A stretch of DNA of 10,681 nt from Candidatus Melainabacteria bacterium (GCA_028817775.1 JAPPOW010000048.1:1-10681); one strand, 5' to 3'. Positions 1-5,960 are shown, counted from the stretch's first letter. The notes: a model not told the origin generated them from the letters alone. Made by a program: numbers and translations.

Positions 1-447
1 GACTTACCTGAAGCTGAGTCTGAGCTGGTTTCTGGTTTCAATACTGAATACACAGGAATGAAGTTTGCACTTTTCTTCCTTGCTGAGTACACCAATTTGT
101 TTATTGCTTCAGGGATTGCAGTAGTACTATTCCTTGGTGGCTCGCATTTGCCGATTAGCGCAGCAGCTGAACAACAGCTCTATGCTGCTTTCTCCAGCAT
201 TACGATTGCCTTACCAGTTATCGGTGATCTTGGTGGTTTGCTTGCAAACTTGAATCTGGTTTGGCTGATCACTTCGGCGGTTTTCTTACTTAAGATCTAT
301 GCGATGTTCTTAGTTGCAATTTGGATTCGTGCTACTTTACCACGCTTGCGTCAAGATCAATTGATGGAGTTTGGCTGGAAGTATCTCATTCCTTTGACTT
401 TGGGAATCATTTTCATCGTCACACTTTGTTTGGAGTATTTAGGGTAA
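1..447 (+). CDS. nuoH: NADH-quinone oxidoreductase subunit H (complex I), C-terminal part
   Basis: The reading frame is open from base 1, so the 5' end lies outside the window; 148 codons are visible. The first residues (DLPEAESELVSGFNTEY) are the strongly conserved acidic cytoplasmic loop of NuoH/NdhA, which lies next to the quinone pocket in known complex I structures. Downstream are about three hydrophobic membrane helices, then a short end at LEYLG. NuoH is the membrane-arm subunit that joins the quinone site to the proton-pumping arm. The family is usually about 320-350 residues, so a little under half is present. The first visible ATG (58) is internal, not the start. Only 7 bases separate its stop from nuoI, indicating one operon. 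Identification is very secure. Confidence 0.96.
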   Translation, partial: DLPEAESELVSGFNTEYTGMKFALFFLAEYTNLFIASGIAVVLFLGGSHLPISAAAEQQLYAAFSSITIALPVIGDLGGLLANLNLVWLITSAVFLLKIYAMFLVAIWIRATLPRLRQDQLMEFGWKYLIPLTLGIIFIVTLCLEYLG

Positions 448-454
448 ATTTAAA

Positions 455-1078
455 ATGGCAGTACTTGAGAAAATAATAGAAACAGCTACCAAACCAGTCA
501 GCAAAACGGTTGACGGTTTGTACAATATTTTTCTGGGCATGTATACCGTGTTCAAGAATACTAGTCGTGATCCAATCACCAGTAGTTACCCAACTAAGAT
601 GCCAGAGCTTTACTCGCGTTCGCGCCATAGGCTCGCTTTAAATGTGGACCCGGATACAGGTGAGCATCTCTGTATCGCTTGCAAGCAGTGTGAGCGTGTC
701 TGCCCTGATACTTGTATTTCAGTCATTGCTCATCCTGACGTCAAAGCTAAGTCATCACAGTTCTATATTGATCATGGACTTTGTATGTTTTGTGGTTTGT
801 GTACAGAAGTTTGTCCTACTGACTGCATTATCAACACGGTTGACTTTGAGATGTCTGAAGAGAACCGTGAAGATTTGATTTACGACATCCGTAAGCTAAC
901 TCTGACTCAAGAGCAGTCTCGAGCTTACTTCCAGATGAAGGGTTATAAAACCAAGCGTGAGAAAGCAATTGAGAAAGCAAATGCTGACCCATCGAAAAAA
1001 CCACCAGCTGAAGGTGGCATATCTCACAAAGCTGTTGAGGCAGCACTGGCAGCACTTGGTGTGGAGGTAGCAGCATAA
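455..1078 (+). CDS. nuoI: NADH-quinone oxidoreductase subunit I (two 4Fe-4S ferredoxin-type subunit of complex I)
   Basis: This 207-residue protein has two classical 4Fe-4S motifs, C73-x2-C76-x2-C79-x3-C83-P and C110-x2-C113-x2-C116-x3-C120-P. These are the ligands of clusters N6a and N6b in NuoI, which pass electrons towards N2 and quinone. The N-terminal part (KTVDGLYNIFLGMYTVFKN) is the amphipathic segment that lies on the membrane arm. The order nuoH-nuoI is standard. The C-terminal 40 or so residues are a charged, Lys/Ala/Pro-rich tail that looks less conserved. The upstream Shine-Dalgarno is weak (AGGG about 11 bases before the ATG), so translation may partly depend on nuoH. The stop overlaps the next ATG. 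In many operons nuoJ follows nuoI; here a flavodoxin takes that place and the strand then switches, so nuoJ-N must be elsewhere or absent. Confidence 0.96.
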   Translation: MAVLEKIIETATKPVSKTVDGLYNIFLGMYTVFKNTSRDPITSSYPTKMPELYSRSRHRLALNVDPDTGEHLCIACKQCERVCPDTCISVIAHPDVKAKSSQFYIDHGLCMFCGLCTEVCPTDCIINTVDFEMSEENREDLIYDIRKLTLTQEQSRAYFQMKGYKTKREKAIEKANADPSKKPPAEGGISHKAVEAALAALGVEVAA

Positions 1079-1554
1079 TGGCAACACTAAATGTTTTATT
1101 TGGTACAGAATCTGGCAACTCAGAAAAACTAGCTCAGAGCATCGAGCTTACAGGCAAAGAAATCTTAGCCAAGGCTGGAGATGCGGTGAAGTTTGAAGTG
1201 GTCCGCAAGAATCTTAAGGATGTTAAAGTTGATGATCTTGGTTCTATGGACAATGCTGTGATTGTGATTTCTACTTGGGGTGAAGGTGATCCTCCTGCTT
1301 CTGCTGAGAAATTTTGCTTAGATATCTACAAAGCTTCAAGCCCAGATCTTTCTGCTTTGAACTACACAGTGCTAGCTATGGGCGATACTGGCTATGAGGA
1401 TTTTTGTGGTTGTGGTCGTAGAGTTGACGAGGCTATAGCTAAACTAGGCGGCAAGCAAATTATGGACCGTAAAGATATGGACCTTGATTATGCTGCTCAT
1501 TTTGAAAAGTGGTCTGTGGAGTTCTTTACTAAGATGGCTCCGCTTTTGAAGTAG
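1078..1554 (+). CDS. Stand-alone flavodoxin-domain protein, translationally coupled to nuoI
   Basis: This 158-residue single-domain flavodoxin-like protein has the FMN phosphate loop FGTESGNSE at residues 8-16. The isoalloxazine loops are STWGEGDPP (65-73, W67 a candidate ring-stacking residue) and GDTGYEDFCGCG (102-113, Y106 the second). Sequence style (STxGEGDPP, GDxxYExFC, GRRVDE) is closer to the FMN domain of sulfite reductase CysJ and cytochrome P450 reductase than to classical long-chain flavodoxins, but no FAD/NADPH domain follows. Its ATG shares one base with the nuoI stop (TAATG), and a good Shine-Dalgarno GGAGG lies at 1063-1067, 10 bases upstream, so co-translation with nuoI is expected. 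The role is probably that of a small cytosolic electron carrier. Partnership with complex I is inferred from position. Its last 26 bases overlap a small minus-strand ORF. Confidence 0.93.
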   Translation: MATLNVLFGTESGNSEKLAQSIELTGKEILAKAGDAVKFEVVRKNLKDVKVDDLGSMDNAVIVISTWGEGDPPASAEKFCLDIYKASSPDLSALNYTVLAMGDTGYEDFCGCGRRVDEAIAKLGGKQIMDRKDMDLDYAAHFEKWSVEFFTKMAPLLK

Positions 1555-1675
1555 TTTTGTTGCCACGGGTAAAGTACCAGGCAACGTAGGCCAATATAGA
1601 CGCAATTATGAGTGGAACCCCGAGTACTGCTGCTAAATGTATGTCCATTTCAATCATCTTTGGTATCTGATTCAT
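1529..1675 (-). CDS. Small single-pass membrane protein (48 residues), hypothetical
   Basis: This ORF was found by reading the minus strand between the flavodoxin and the 71-residue ORF. It encodes 48 residues: a short N-terminus (MNQIPKMIEMDIH), one hydrophobic helix at about 14-35 ending in aromatic residues (AYVAWYF), then a short basic tail (TRGNKTTSK). This is a well-formed single-pass topology with the basic side inside. AGGAGG lies 11 bases before the ATG, a rather long spacing. M7 or M10 could be the actual start. The ORF begins 26 bases inside the 3' end of the upstream 71-residue ORF and ends 26 bases inside the 3' end of the flavodoxin gene on the other strand. I do not recognise a family. 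The topology recalls tiny cytochrome-oxidase accessory subunits such as CcoQ, but that is only a resemblance. The hydrophobic layout argues against chance. Confidence 0.5.
   Translation of the reverse strand: MNQIPKMIEMDIHLAAVLGVPLIIASILAYVAWYFTRGNKTTSKAEPS
1559..1585 (+). other. Imperfect hairpin just after the flavodoxin stop codon
   Basis: GTTGCC (1559-1564) pairs with GGCAAC (1580-1585). Inside it GGTA (1568-1571) pairs with TACC (1575-1578) across a 3-base loop, with a small internal loop between the stems. It starts 5 bases after the flavodoxin stop and could end or stabilise the nuo-flavodoxin transcript. No T-run follows, so it is not a standard intrinsic terminator, and it also lies inside the small minus-strand ORF. 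Confidence 0.3.
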
Positions 1676-1865
1676 TACTTATTATACCTCCTACAGTAAG
1701 GATGAAAACACTAACGAGAAGTACAAAGATTGATAAAGTGAGGCTTTGATTGGTTACATCTTTTTGAAATATATAGTCAAGCCAGTACTGTCCAAAAGGT
1801 ATACTACAGCCAAAGCCAAAAAATTGGAACAAGTTTATTAAGTACTTTCTTAATCCGGTCTTCAT
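1650..1865 (-). CDS. Small two-helix membrane protein (71 residues), hypothetical
   Basis: This 71-residue ORF starts basic (MKTGLRK) and has two hydrophobic stretches, at about 10-32 (with FGFGCSIPFGQYW) and 43-62 (LSIFVLLVSVFILTVGGII). It ends in an acidic tail (NESDTKDD). This reads as a two-pass inner-membrane protein with both ends in the cytoplasm. It lies downstream of the transporter gene on the same strand with a 149-base gap, and its 3' end overlaps the 48-residue ORF by 26 bases, so the two small genes probably form a unit. No good Shine-Dalgarno precedes the ATG; a CATAAT box ends 8 bases before it, which could give a leaderless message. No family is recognised. The overlap and membrane-like composition make it more likely real than chance, but it is unproven. 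Confidence 0.55.
   Translation of the reverse strand: MKTGLRKYLINLFQFFGFGCSIPFGQYWLDYIFQKDVTNQSLTLSIFVLLVSVFILTVGGIISNESDTKDD
1687..1692 (-). promoter_or_regulatory. Shine-Dalgarno-like AGGAGG for the 48-residue ORF
   Basis: On the minus strand AGGAGG lies 11 bases before the ATG at 1675. It sits inside the last codons of the 71-residue ORF (Val-Gly-Gly), so it may be coincidental coding sequence. Its presence supports translation of the downstream small ORF coupled to the first. Confidence 0.35.
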
Positions 1866-2014
1866 CGCTAATGATTATGCCTAGTATGGAAAGTAAATGA
1901 AAGGGGTCAAAGAACCTCTGGGAATATATCTTATACTCTAGTCAAGACAATGATTTTGCTATGTAAATTGAATTGGTTATAACTAGTTGTTCAAAATTAA
2001 GGGGGTCACCAAGG

Positions 2015-2734
2015 TTAAGAAATGAAAAGTCGAACAGCAATCAAAACAAGAAGGATAGCAATGCCCATTCTAAATTTCTCTTGAGGAATTTTCTCAACTA
2101 TCATCTTGCCTGCTTGTACTCCGGCAAAGGACATTGCTACACAGATGCTTAGTTGAGTCAAAGTCAAACCTAGTAAGTTGTTTAAACTAAGTCCCTGAGA
2201 GAAATAGCCATAGAGCCTGGAAGAATCAATTAATATCAAGAGTAAAGCAGAGTTGGCTAAGTAAACAGCTTTCGGTAAATTAAATGCTGAAAGAAAAGCT
2301 CCACGTATCGCTCCGCCCATACCAAAAATCCCAGCAACAAAACCAGAGGCTAGTCCGCCGATAGAACCAGTGAGGTAGTTAAATGAAATTTTGAATTTAG
2401 GGTTGAAGCCAAGAAAGATTGCATAAGCAAATAAAAATCCAGCGATAATTTTTTCAATTAAGTTTTCATCTACTAGAAAAAAAGTTTGAGAGCCATAGTA
2501 AGCAGCGATGATTCCTACTAAACCAAAACTCATTACTAATTTGAGATCAAAACCTTGGCGGAATAAAATCAATCTCCAGAGGGCGTTGAACCAATGAATA
2601 ATGGAGACAAACAAGAGAACCTCAGGAGTGGGATAGTAGAACATCAGCACTGGCATCATAATGGTTGAGGTGCCAAAACCAGTGATAGTACCTAATAGGC
2701 TTGCTAGTAGAATTAAGCCAAGCAGCAAGAGCAT
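2015..2734 (-). CDS. TauE/SafE (TSUP) family membrane transporter, probable sulfite or organosulfur/anion exporter
   Basis: This 239-residue, very hydrophobic protein has about eight membrane helices and the two-fold internal pattern of the TauE/SafE (TSUP, PF01925) family. The first half carries the Gly-rich signature TGFGTSTIMMPVL (residues 18-30), and the second half its counterpart GFVAGIFGMGGAIRGAFL (131-148). The usual proline of the second motif is replaced. Length is at the short end of the family range (about 240-280). Known members export sulfite, sulfoacetate or related anions from the cytoplasm; the substrate cannot be read from this sequence. It is divergent from the 201-residue gene with 48 bases between starts. 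There is no Shine-Dalgarno at usable distance, and TATAAT ends 6 bases before the ATG, so the message may be leaderless. No transport partner or sulfur gene is nearby. Confidence 0.85.
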   Translation of the reverse strand: MLLLLGLILLASLLGTITGFGTSTIMMPVLMFYYPTPEVLLFVSIIHWFNALWRLILFRQGFDLKLVMSFGLVGIIAAYYGSQTFFLVDENLIEKIIAGFLFAYAIFLGFNPKFKISFNYLTGSIGGLASGFVAGIFGMGGAIRGAFLSAFNLPKAVYLANSALLLILIDSSRLYGYFSQGLSLNNLLGLTLTQLSICVAMSFAGVQAGKMIVEKIPQEKFRMGIAILLVLIAVRLFIS

Positions 2735-2740
2735 TACCTG

Positions 2741-2746
2741 ATTATA
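2741..2746 (-). promoter_or_regulatory. Perfect -10 box (TATAAT) for the TSUP gene, possibly leaderless
   Basis: On the minus strand TATAAT is followed by six bases and the ATG, so a typical start of transcription falls at or next to the start codon. A weak -35-like TTATCA lies 18 bases upstream. The region is AT-rich, so chance matches are possible. Confidence 0.35.
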
Positions 2747-2762
2747 AAAGAATATTTTTGAT

Positions 2763-2768
2763 TATGAT
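2763..2768 (+). promoter_or_regulatory. Candidate -10 box (TATGAT) for the 201-residue gene
   Basis: TATGAT lies 14 bases before the ATG at 2783 in the 48-base divergent gap shared with the transporter gene. No clear -35 or Shine-Dalgarno is visible, so a very short 5' leader would result. Confidence 0.25.
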
Positions 2769-2782
2769 AAGATTTTTAATGA

Positions 2783-3388
2783 ATGCCAATCCAGCCAAAT
2801 ACAGAGCGGGTTTATGCTGCAATAGGTACCGGCTCAATACCAGGTCTTATTAGGGATGGTATTGCAGCAGGGCAGCCCCAAATAGCTGCTGCAAAACAGC
2901 ATATTGCCTACTGCATTAAGGGCAGTCCCAGTGATATTGGTAATAAATTAGCCAGTGCTTCTGAGCAATATTTAGATAGAAGTCGAGAGGGCAAGATTCC
3001 TCAACTAGTTTTGATCACAGCAGGCAATGATCTTGTTGAGATTGACACAGTCTTGAACCAAGTTTCAGAACAGCTGAGTCAATATTTTGGTGATATTGTT
3101 CAACTGGTTGTTTCAGGTAAAGGACAATCTGAACATTTTTTAGCAGAGGAGAAATATAAGCGAGTTGATGTATCTAGACCTGGTCTGAGCTTTAATGATT
3201 CATGGCGATATTTGATAGGTGGTATCTCTGGGCTTGATAAGGTGGTTGCAGCAGCTATACCTAGAATTACAGCGCCTAGAGCGCATGAAGAAGATGAAGG
3301 GGATTTGGTGATGAGTCCAACAGAAATTGCTGCAGCAGATGCCGCGCTTGAAAAAGTATTAAGGCGAGCTGGACGTAGAAGACCCTAA
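2783..3388 (+). CDS. Unrecognised soluble protein, 201 residues
   Basis: I do not recognise this protein. It has no signal peptide or membrane helix. The first 50 residues are Gly/Ala/Ile-rich (AAIGTGSIPGLIRDGIAAG at 12-30). A central segment, QLVLITAGNDLVEIDTVLNQV, looks like a buried beta strand, a turn with small and acidic residues, and a helix. Further on is a Trp-Arg-Tyr segment (NDSWRYLIGGISGLDKVVAAAIP). The end is acidic (AHEEDEGD), then an alanine-rich helix and a basic tail (RRAGRRRP). The start has no Shine-Dalgarno; the ATG at 2783 is the first in frame. It is divergent from the TSUP gene. Its stop codon lies inside a 33-bp copy of the mdh 3' end. Coding is supported by the long open frame and sensible composition; function is unknown. 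Confidence 0.8.
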   Translation: MPIQPNTERVYAAIGTGSIPGLIRDGIAAGQPQIAAAKQHIAYCIKGSPSDIGNKLASASEQYLDRSREGKIPQLVLITAGNDLVEIDTVLNQVSEQLSQYFGDIVQLVVSGKGQSEHFLAEEKYKRVDVSRPGLSFNDSWRYLIGGISGLDKVVAAAIPRITAPRAHEEDEGDLVMSPTEIAAADAALEKVLRRAGRRRP

Positions 3389-3418
3389 GCAGCGGCGCTC
3401 ATTAACTCGTTCATCTTA
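3386..3418. repeat. Direct repeat copy A: duplicate of the mdh 3' end
   Basis: This 33-bp segment matches 4847-4879 with a single mismatch (G at 3394 against A at 4855). Read on the minus strand it encodes the last ten residues of Mdh (KMNELMSAAA) and a stop, here TAG. The mismatch is synonymous (GCC for GCT). It also supplies the TAA stop of the 201-residue gene. No further mdh similarity continues beyond it on either side. Confidence 0.9.
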
Positions 3419-3449
3419 CAAAGTGCGCTGTTTATGTTAAGCTTGTACT

Positions 3450-4844
3450 GTGGGAAGAATAAAACACAGAAAACCGAGTGGAGGTCCAAAAAGGCAGCAG
3501 GACTATATCAAGAAATATCCTACATATTTTGCCACTAAACCCGTCAATCCTGGAATTGATAATACTTTTCAGCTTAGGACTCATCAACTATTCAAATCTC
3601 ATCCACAATCTACCGCCAAACCAAGTAGGGGGTTCAAAAAATCTGCTCCCAATTCAGTTGATATCAAAATACTTGAATTATTGCATCGCAGAACAGCACC
3701 TGCTCTGATGGAAGAGCAGAGCTTGCAAGATGTATACGATAGAGCAGGAAGGATTACCTATGATTTTAATGATAGGCCACTTCGTTTAGAAGATGAATTT
3801 TTGAGTATTGAATTAGATGAAGTAGTTGCTTTGGATAGGTTGAGAGAATTATCAGCAGCTAATTTTAAGGGTGTCAAACAAGAAGATGTTGCTGTTGCAT
3901 TAGAAGCTGCTAAGTTAGAAGATGGTGATGATAAAAGACAAGAGCTTAAATCTTTAGCTTTAAGACTTTTGAGGCGTTGCAAAATTAACGATCAGCTTGC
4001 TAAATATGATCAGGCTTATGCCCCAGCTTCATTTGTTGATCCAGATTTTGAGCATAAAGTTATTTCATGGCATAATTCTGCAGCCTCGAACAATCATGTA
4101 TTAAGGTCATGGCAAAGGACAAAGTTAGCTAGCTTGTATCAAACTCAGGGTTTATTACAAACTATGGCAGCTATTTATAATCTAAACCCAGATAGTGGTG
4201 TAACCGTCGCTGAAGATTTGGGTTATAGAGACTTTGAACATTTGTATAGTGAATTAGCAGGCAAGACCGTGATTGACCTTGGATCAGGCTTGAATTCTTT
4301 AGCAAAGGCTTTTGCTTTGAAGGATAGGTTGTCAGGAGCTACTACCAATTTTATACCAGTCAATCCAGCTTATGCTTTGCCAATAACTTGGGCTAAATCA
4401 GGAATGATGGTTACGGCGAGCCAGATGGGCTTTGCTAAAGATCAAATTAAGGGGATTGATGATGAGGAAGAGTTTTTTAGAGAAGTTGATAAGCGTACAG
4501 TAACTGACAATTGGATAGATCTAAAAAGTATAGGTGATGATGTGGCTGATATGCTTATCTCATCAGAAGCTTTTCCAAAGCACACAAGTTCAAATAAAGA
4601 AATCAGAACAGTCCTAGGTGAAATAATGAGAGTCCTTAAACCGGGAGGAAAAGTTGTTCTTTCCCCAGTTGTATCAATGACTGATGTTAAGTACAAAGAG
4701 CTTGGCATGGGCTATGATGTTCAGCTCTTTTGTAAGATGGCTGGCGAGGCAGGTTTTACCGTCGAAAGTAGAAAGTTTCGTGAGAGGCACCAAAAATACC
4801 CAGAAGGTAGAGCTGCAGTTGTAGTTCTACAAAAACCAGAGTGA
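3450..4844 (+). CDS. Class I SAM-dependent methyltransferase-domain protein with an uncharacterised N-terminal region
   Basis: This is a 464-residue protein. The first 65 residues are very basic and proline-rich (MGRIKHRKPSGGPKRQQ at the start), suggesting nucleic-acid or ribosome contact. Residues 70-260 are helical, charged and not recognised. The C-terminal third is a Rossmann methyltransferase: motif I TVIDLGSGLNSLAKAF (273-288), a motif IV-like ADMLISSEAFPKH (366-378), and RVLKPGGKVVLSP (394-406). This suggests S-adenosylmethionine-dependent methylation; the substrate is unknown, with RNA a guess from the basic tail. The start is GTG at 3450. A stop lies just upstream in frame (3438-3440) and no ATG lies between. 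There is no Shine-Dalgarno; a TATGTT box lies 11 bases before the start. The stop is one base from the mdh stop on the other strand. The gene is bracketed by 33-bp direct repeats. Confidence 0.85.
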   Translation: MGRIKHRKPSGGPKRQQDYIKKYPTYFATKPVNPGIDNTFQLRTHQLFKSHPQSTAKPSRGFKKSAPNSVDIKILELLHRRTAPALMEEQSLQDVYDRAGRITYDFNDRPLRLEDEFLSIELDEVVALDRLRELSAANFKGVKQEDVAVALEAAKLEDGDDKRQELKSLALRLLRRCKINDQLAKYDQAYAPASFVDPDFEHKVISWHNSAASNNHVLRSWQRTKLASLYQTQGLLQTMAAIYNLNPDSGVTVAEDLGYRDFEHLYSELAGKTVIDLGSGLNSLAKAFALKDRLSGATTNFIPVNPAYALPITWAKSGMMVTASQMGFAKDQIKGIDDEEEFFREVDKRTVTDNWIDLKSIGDDVADMLISSEAFPKHTSSNKEIRTVLGEIMRVLKPGGKVVLSPVVSMTDVKYKELGMGYDVQLFCKMAGEAGFTVESRKFRERHQKYPEGRAAVVVLQKPE

Positions 4845-4845
4845 A

Positions 4846-5811
4846 TTAAGCAGCAGCGCTCATTAACTCGTTCATCTTAGCTACATTGGTTTTAACTGAT
4901 TCAGCTGAAGATTTAAGATCAGCAAGTTCTTGATCATTTAGTTTTAGTTCAAGAATTTCTTCAATACCATCTTTGCCAAGTTTGGCTGGTACACCGACAT
5001 AAACTCCATCTATGCCATATTCACCAGTAAGCATACAGGAGCTAGGTAGAATTTGTTTTTTGTCATTGAGGATAGCATCGATCATCTCAACCGAGCTAGA
5101 TGCTGGCGCGTAGAAAGCTGAACCAGTCCCTAGTAGGTTAACAATTTCGATACCACCCTTTTGGGTGCGCTCAATGATTTCATTAATCTTAGCTTCTGGA
5201 AGTAAGTCTGGAAGCGGTACACCAGCTACTGTAGTGTAGCGAGCCACTGGCACCATATCATCACCGTGACCACCCATTACACAAGGTTGAATATTCTTGA
5301 CTGAAACATTTAGAGCTTCAGCAATAAAGAATGCCATACGCGAGCTATCAAGTACTCCTGCCATACCAATGATTTTATTGTTTGGCACGCCTTTAGCACT
5401 CAATATCTGGTGAGAAAGTTGGGTCATGGCGTCTACTGGATTAGATACTGTAATAAAGATAGCGTCTGGACTTTGTGCATGGGCAGCCTCAATACAAGCT
5501 TTGACAATTTGAGCGTTCTTCGCTAGTAAATCATCTCGGCTCATACCTGGTTTGCGGGCTAAGCCTGCTGTCATTAAAACTACATCGGAACCAGCAGTAA
5601 TTGAATAATCATCACCACCAAAAATTAAACGGTCATGTAATTCAACAGGTCTAGCTTCCATTAAATCGAGAGCTTTACCAGCTGCAACCCCGCCCATAAT
5701 ATCTACCAGGGCTACACTTGCGATATTCTTTTCGGCAAGTCTTTGAGCTGCTGTTGCTCCAACATTCCCCGCTCCTATAACTGTTACTTTGGCTTGTTTC
5801 ATAGAGTACAT
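4846..5811 (-). CDS. mdh: Malate dehydrogenase, NAD-dependent, LDH-like type
   Basis: This 321-residue enzyme oxidises malate to oxaloacetate in the TCA cycle. The NAD-binding GAGNVG is at 13-18 with D37 after strand 2 favouring NAD. LARKPGMSRDD (84-94) carries R86, the residue that marks malate rather than lactate dehydrogenases, and R92. N124 lies in SNPVD, the D155/R158 pair in LDSSR, and the catalytic His at H182 in GGHGDDMVP. The frame runs on to an ATG at 5925, but those extra residues come from the hairpin array and do not look like protein. I take the ATG at 5811; ATG at 5802 (318 residues) is nearly as good. Neither has a Shine-Dalgarno. It is divergent from pckA. Its last ten codons are duplicated at 3386-3418. 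Identification is secure; the exact start is not. Confidence 0.95.
   Translation of the reverse strand: MYSMKQAKVTVIGAGNVGATAAQRLAEKNIASVALVDIMGGVAAGKALDLMEARPVELHDRLIFGGDDYSITAGSDVVLMTAGLARKPGMSRDDLLAKNAQIVKACIEAAHAQSPDAIFITVSNPVDAMTQLSHQILSAKGVPNNKIIGMAGVLDSSRMAFFIAEALNVSVKNIQPCVMGGHGDDMVPVARYTTVAGVPLPDLLPEAKINEIIERTQKGGIEIVNLLGTGSAFYAPASSSVEMIDAILNDKKQILPSSCMLTGEYGIDGVYVGVPAKLGKDGIEEILELKLNDQELADLKSSAESVKTNVAKMNELMSAAA
4847..4879. repeat. Direct repeat copy B: genuine 3' end of mdh
   Basis: This is the second copy of the 33-bp repeat also found at 3386-3418 in the same orientation. Here it is continuous with the mdh reading frame on the minus strand and encodes its last ten residues plus most of the TAA stop. 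The repeat starts 2 bases after the methyltransferase stop codon. Confidence 0.9.
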
Positions 5812-5847
5812 TTTAACATCAGTTTGAATAATAGCTGCTTGAGACTT

Positions 5848-5916
5848 GGCATACGGCACTTCGTGCCTGCATACGGAGCTTTGCTCCTGCAGACGCTTCG
5901 CTGCTCTTGCAATACG
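5848..5916. repeat. Array of three 20-bp mini-hairpin units between mdh and pckA
   Basis: Three imperfect tandem units of about 20 bp, each opening with GCATAC or GCAGAC and then a tight hairpin, are followed by a partial fourth. Unit 1 (5848-5867) has GGCAC-TTC-GTGCC. Unit 2 (5868-5887) has GGAGC-TTT-GCTCC. Unit 3 (5888-5906) has GCAG-a-CG-CTT-CG-CTGC. The remnant TTGCAATACG is at 5907-5916. The loops are 3 bases and pairing is kept while stem bases change between units 1 and 2, which points to selection for or copying of structure. It occupies most of the divergent intergenic region and would lie in any long leader of mdh or just upstream of pckA. It resembles small mobile palindromic elements, but I cannot name a family. 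Confidence 0.75.
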
Positions 5917-5933
5917 TGTTATCATGGGCGCAT

Positions 5934-5953
5934 AAACTACAAAGGCGTAGTTT
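5934..5953 (+). promoter_or_regulatory. Leader hairpin next to the pckA ribosome binding site
   Basis: AAACTAC (5934-5940) pairs perfectly with GTAGTTT (5947-5953) across the 6-base loop AAAGGC. The stem ends one base before the Shine-Dalgarno GGAGGA of pckA, so it could influence ribosome access or mRNA stability. A regulatory role is inferred from position only. Confidence 0.4.
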
Positions 5954-5954
5954 T

Positions 5955-5960
5955 GGAGGA
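5955..5960 (+). promoter_or_regulatory. Strong Shine-Dalgarno GGAGGA that fixes the pckA start
   Basis: GGAGGA lies 4 bases before the ATG at 5965. It decides that start over the in-frame upstream ATG at 5743, which lies in the antisense of mdh, and over the ATG at 5974. Confidence 0.8.

Noticed and set aside
642..1118. Alternative-frame ORFs across nuoI on both strands
   Set aside because: They are shadows of the clearly conserved nuoI frame, with compositions that do not look like protein.
1981..2014. Intrinsic terminator for the TSUP gene on the minus strand
   Set aside because: Only a very short GGTGACC palindrome is present, with no stable GC stem and no T-run directly after it.
3386..4879. 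Insertion sequence or integron cassette around the methyltransferase
   Set aside because: There is no transposase or integrase, no terminal inverted repeats were seen, and the repeat is mdh coding sequence; only the direct-repeat observation is kept.
5848..5916. CRISPR array
   Set aside because: The units are contiguous hairpins without spacers, and there are only three of them.
5812..5925. An N-terminal extension of Mdh of about 38 residues from an ATG at 5925
   Set aside because: The extension is encoded by the mini-hairpin array, matches no part of known malate dehydrogenases, has no Shine-Dalgarno and would place the NAD-binding motif far from the N-terminus.
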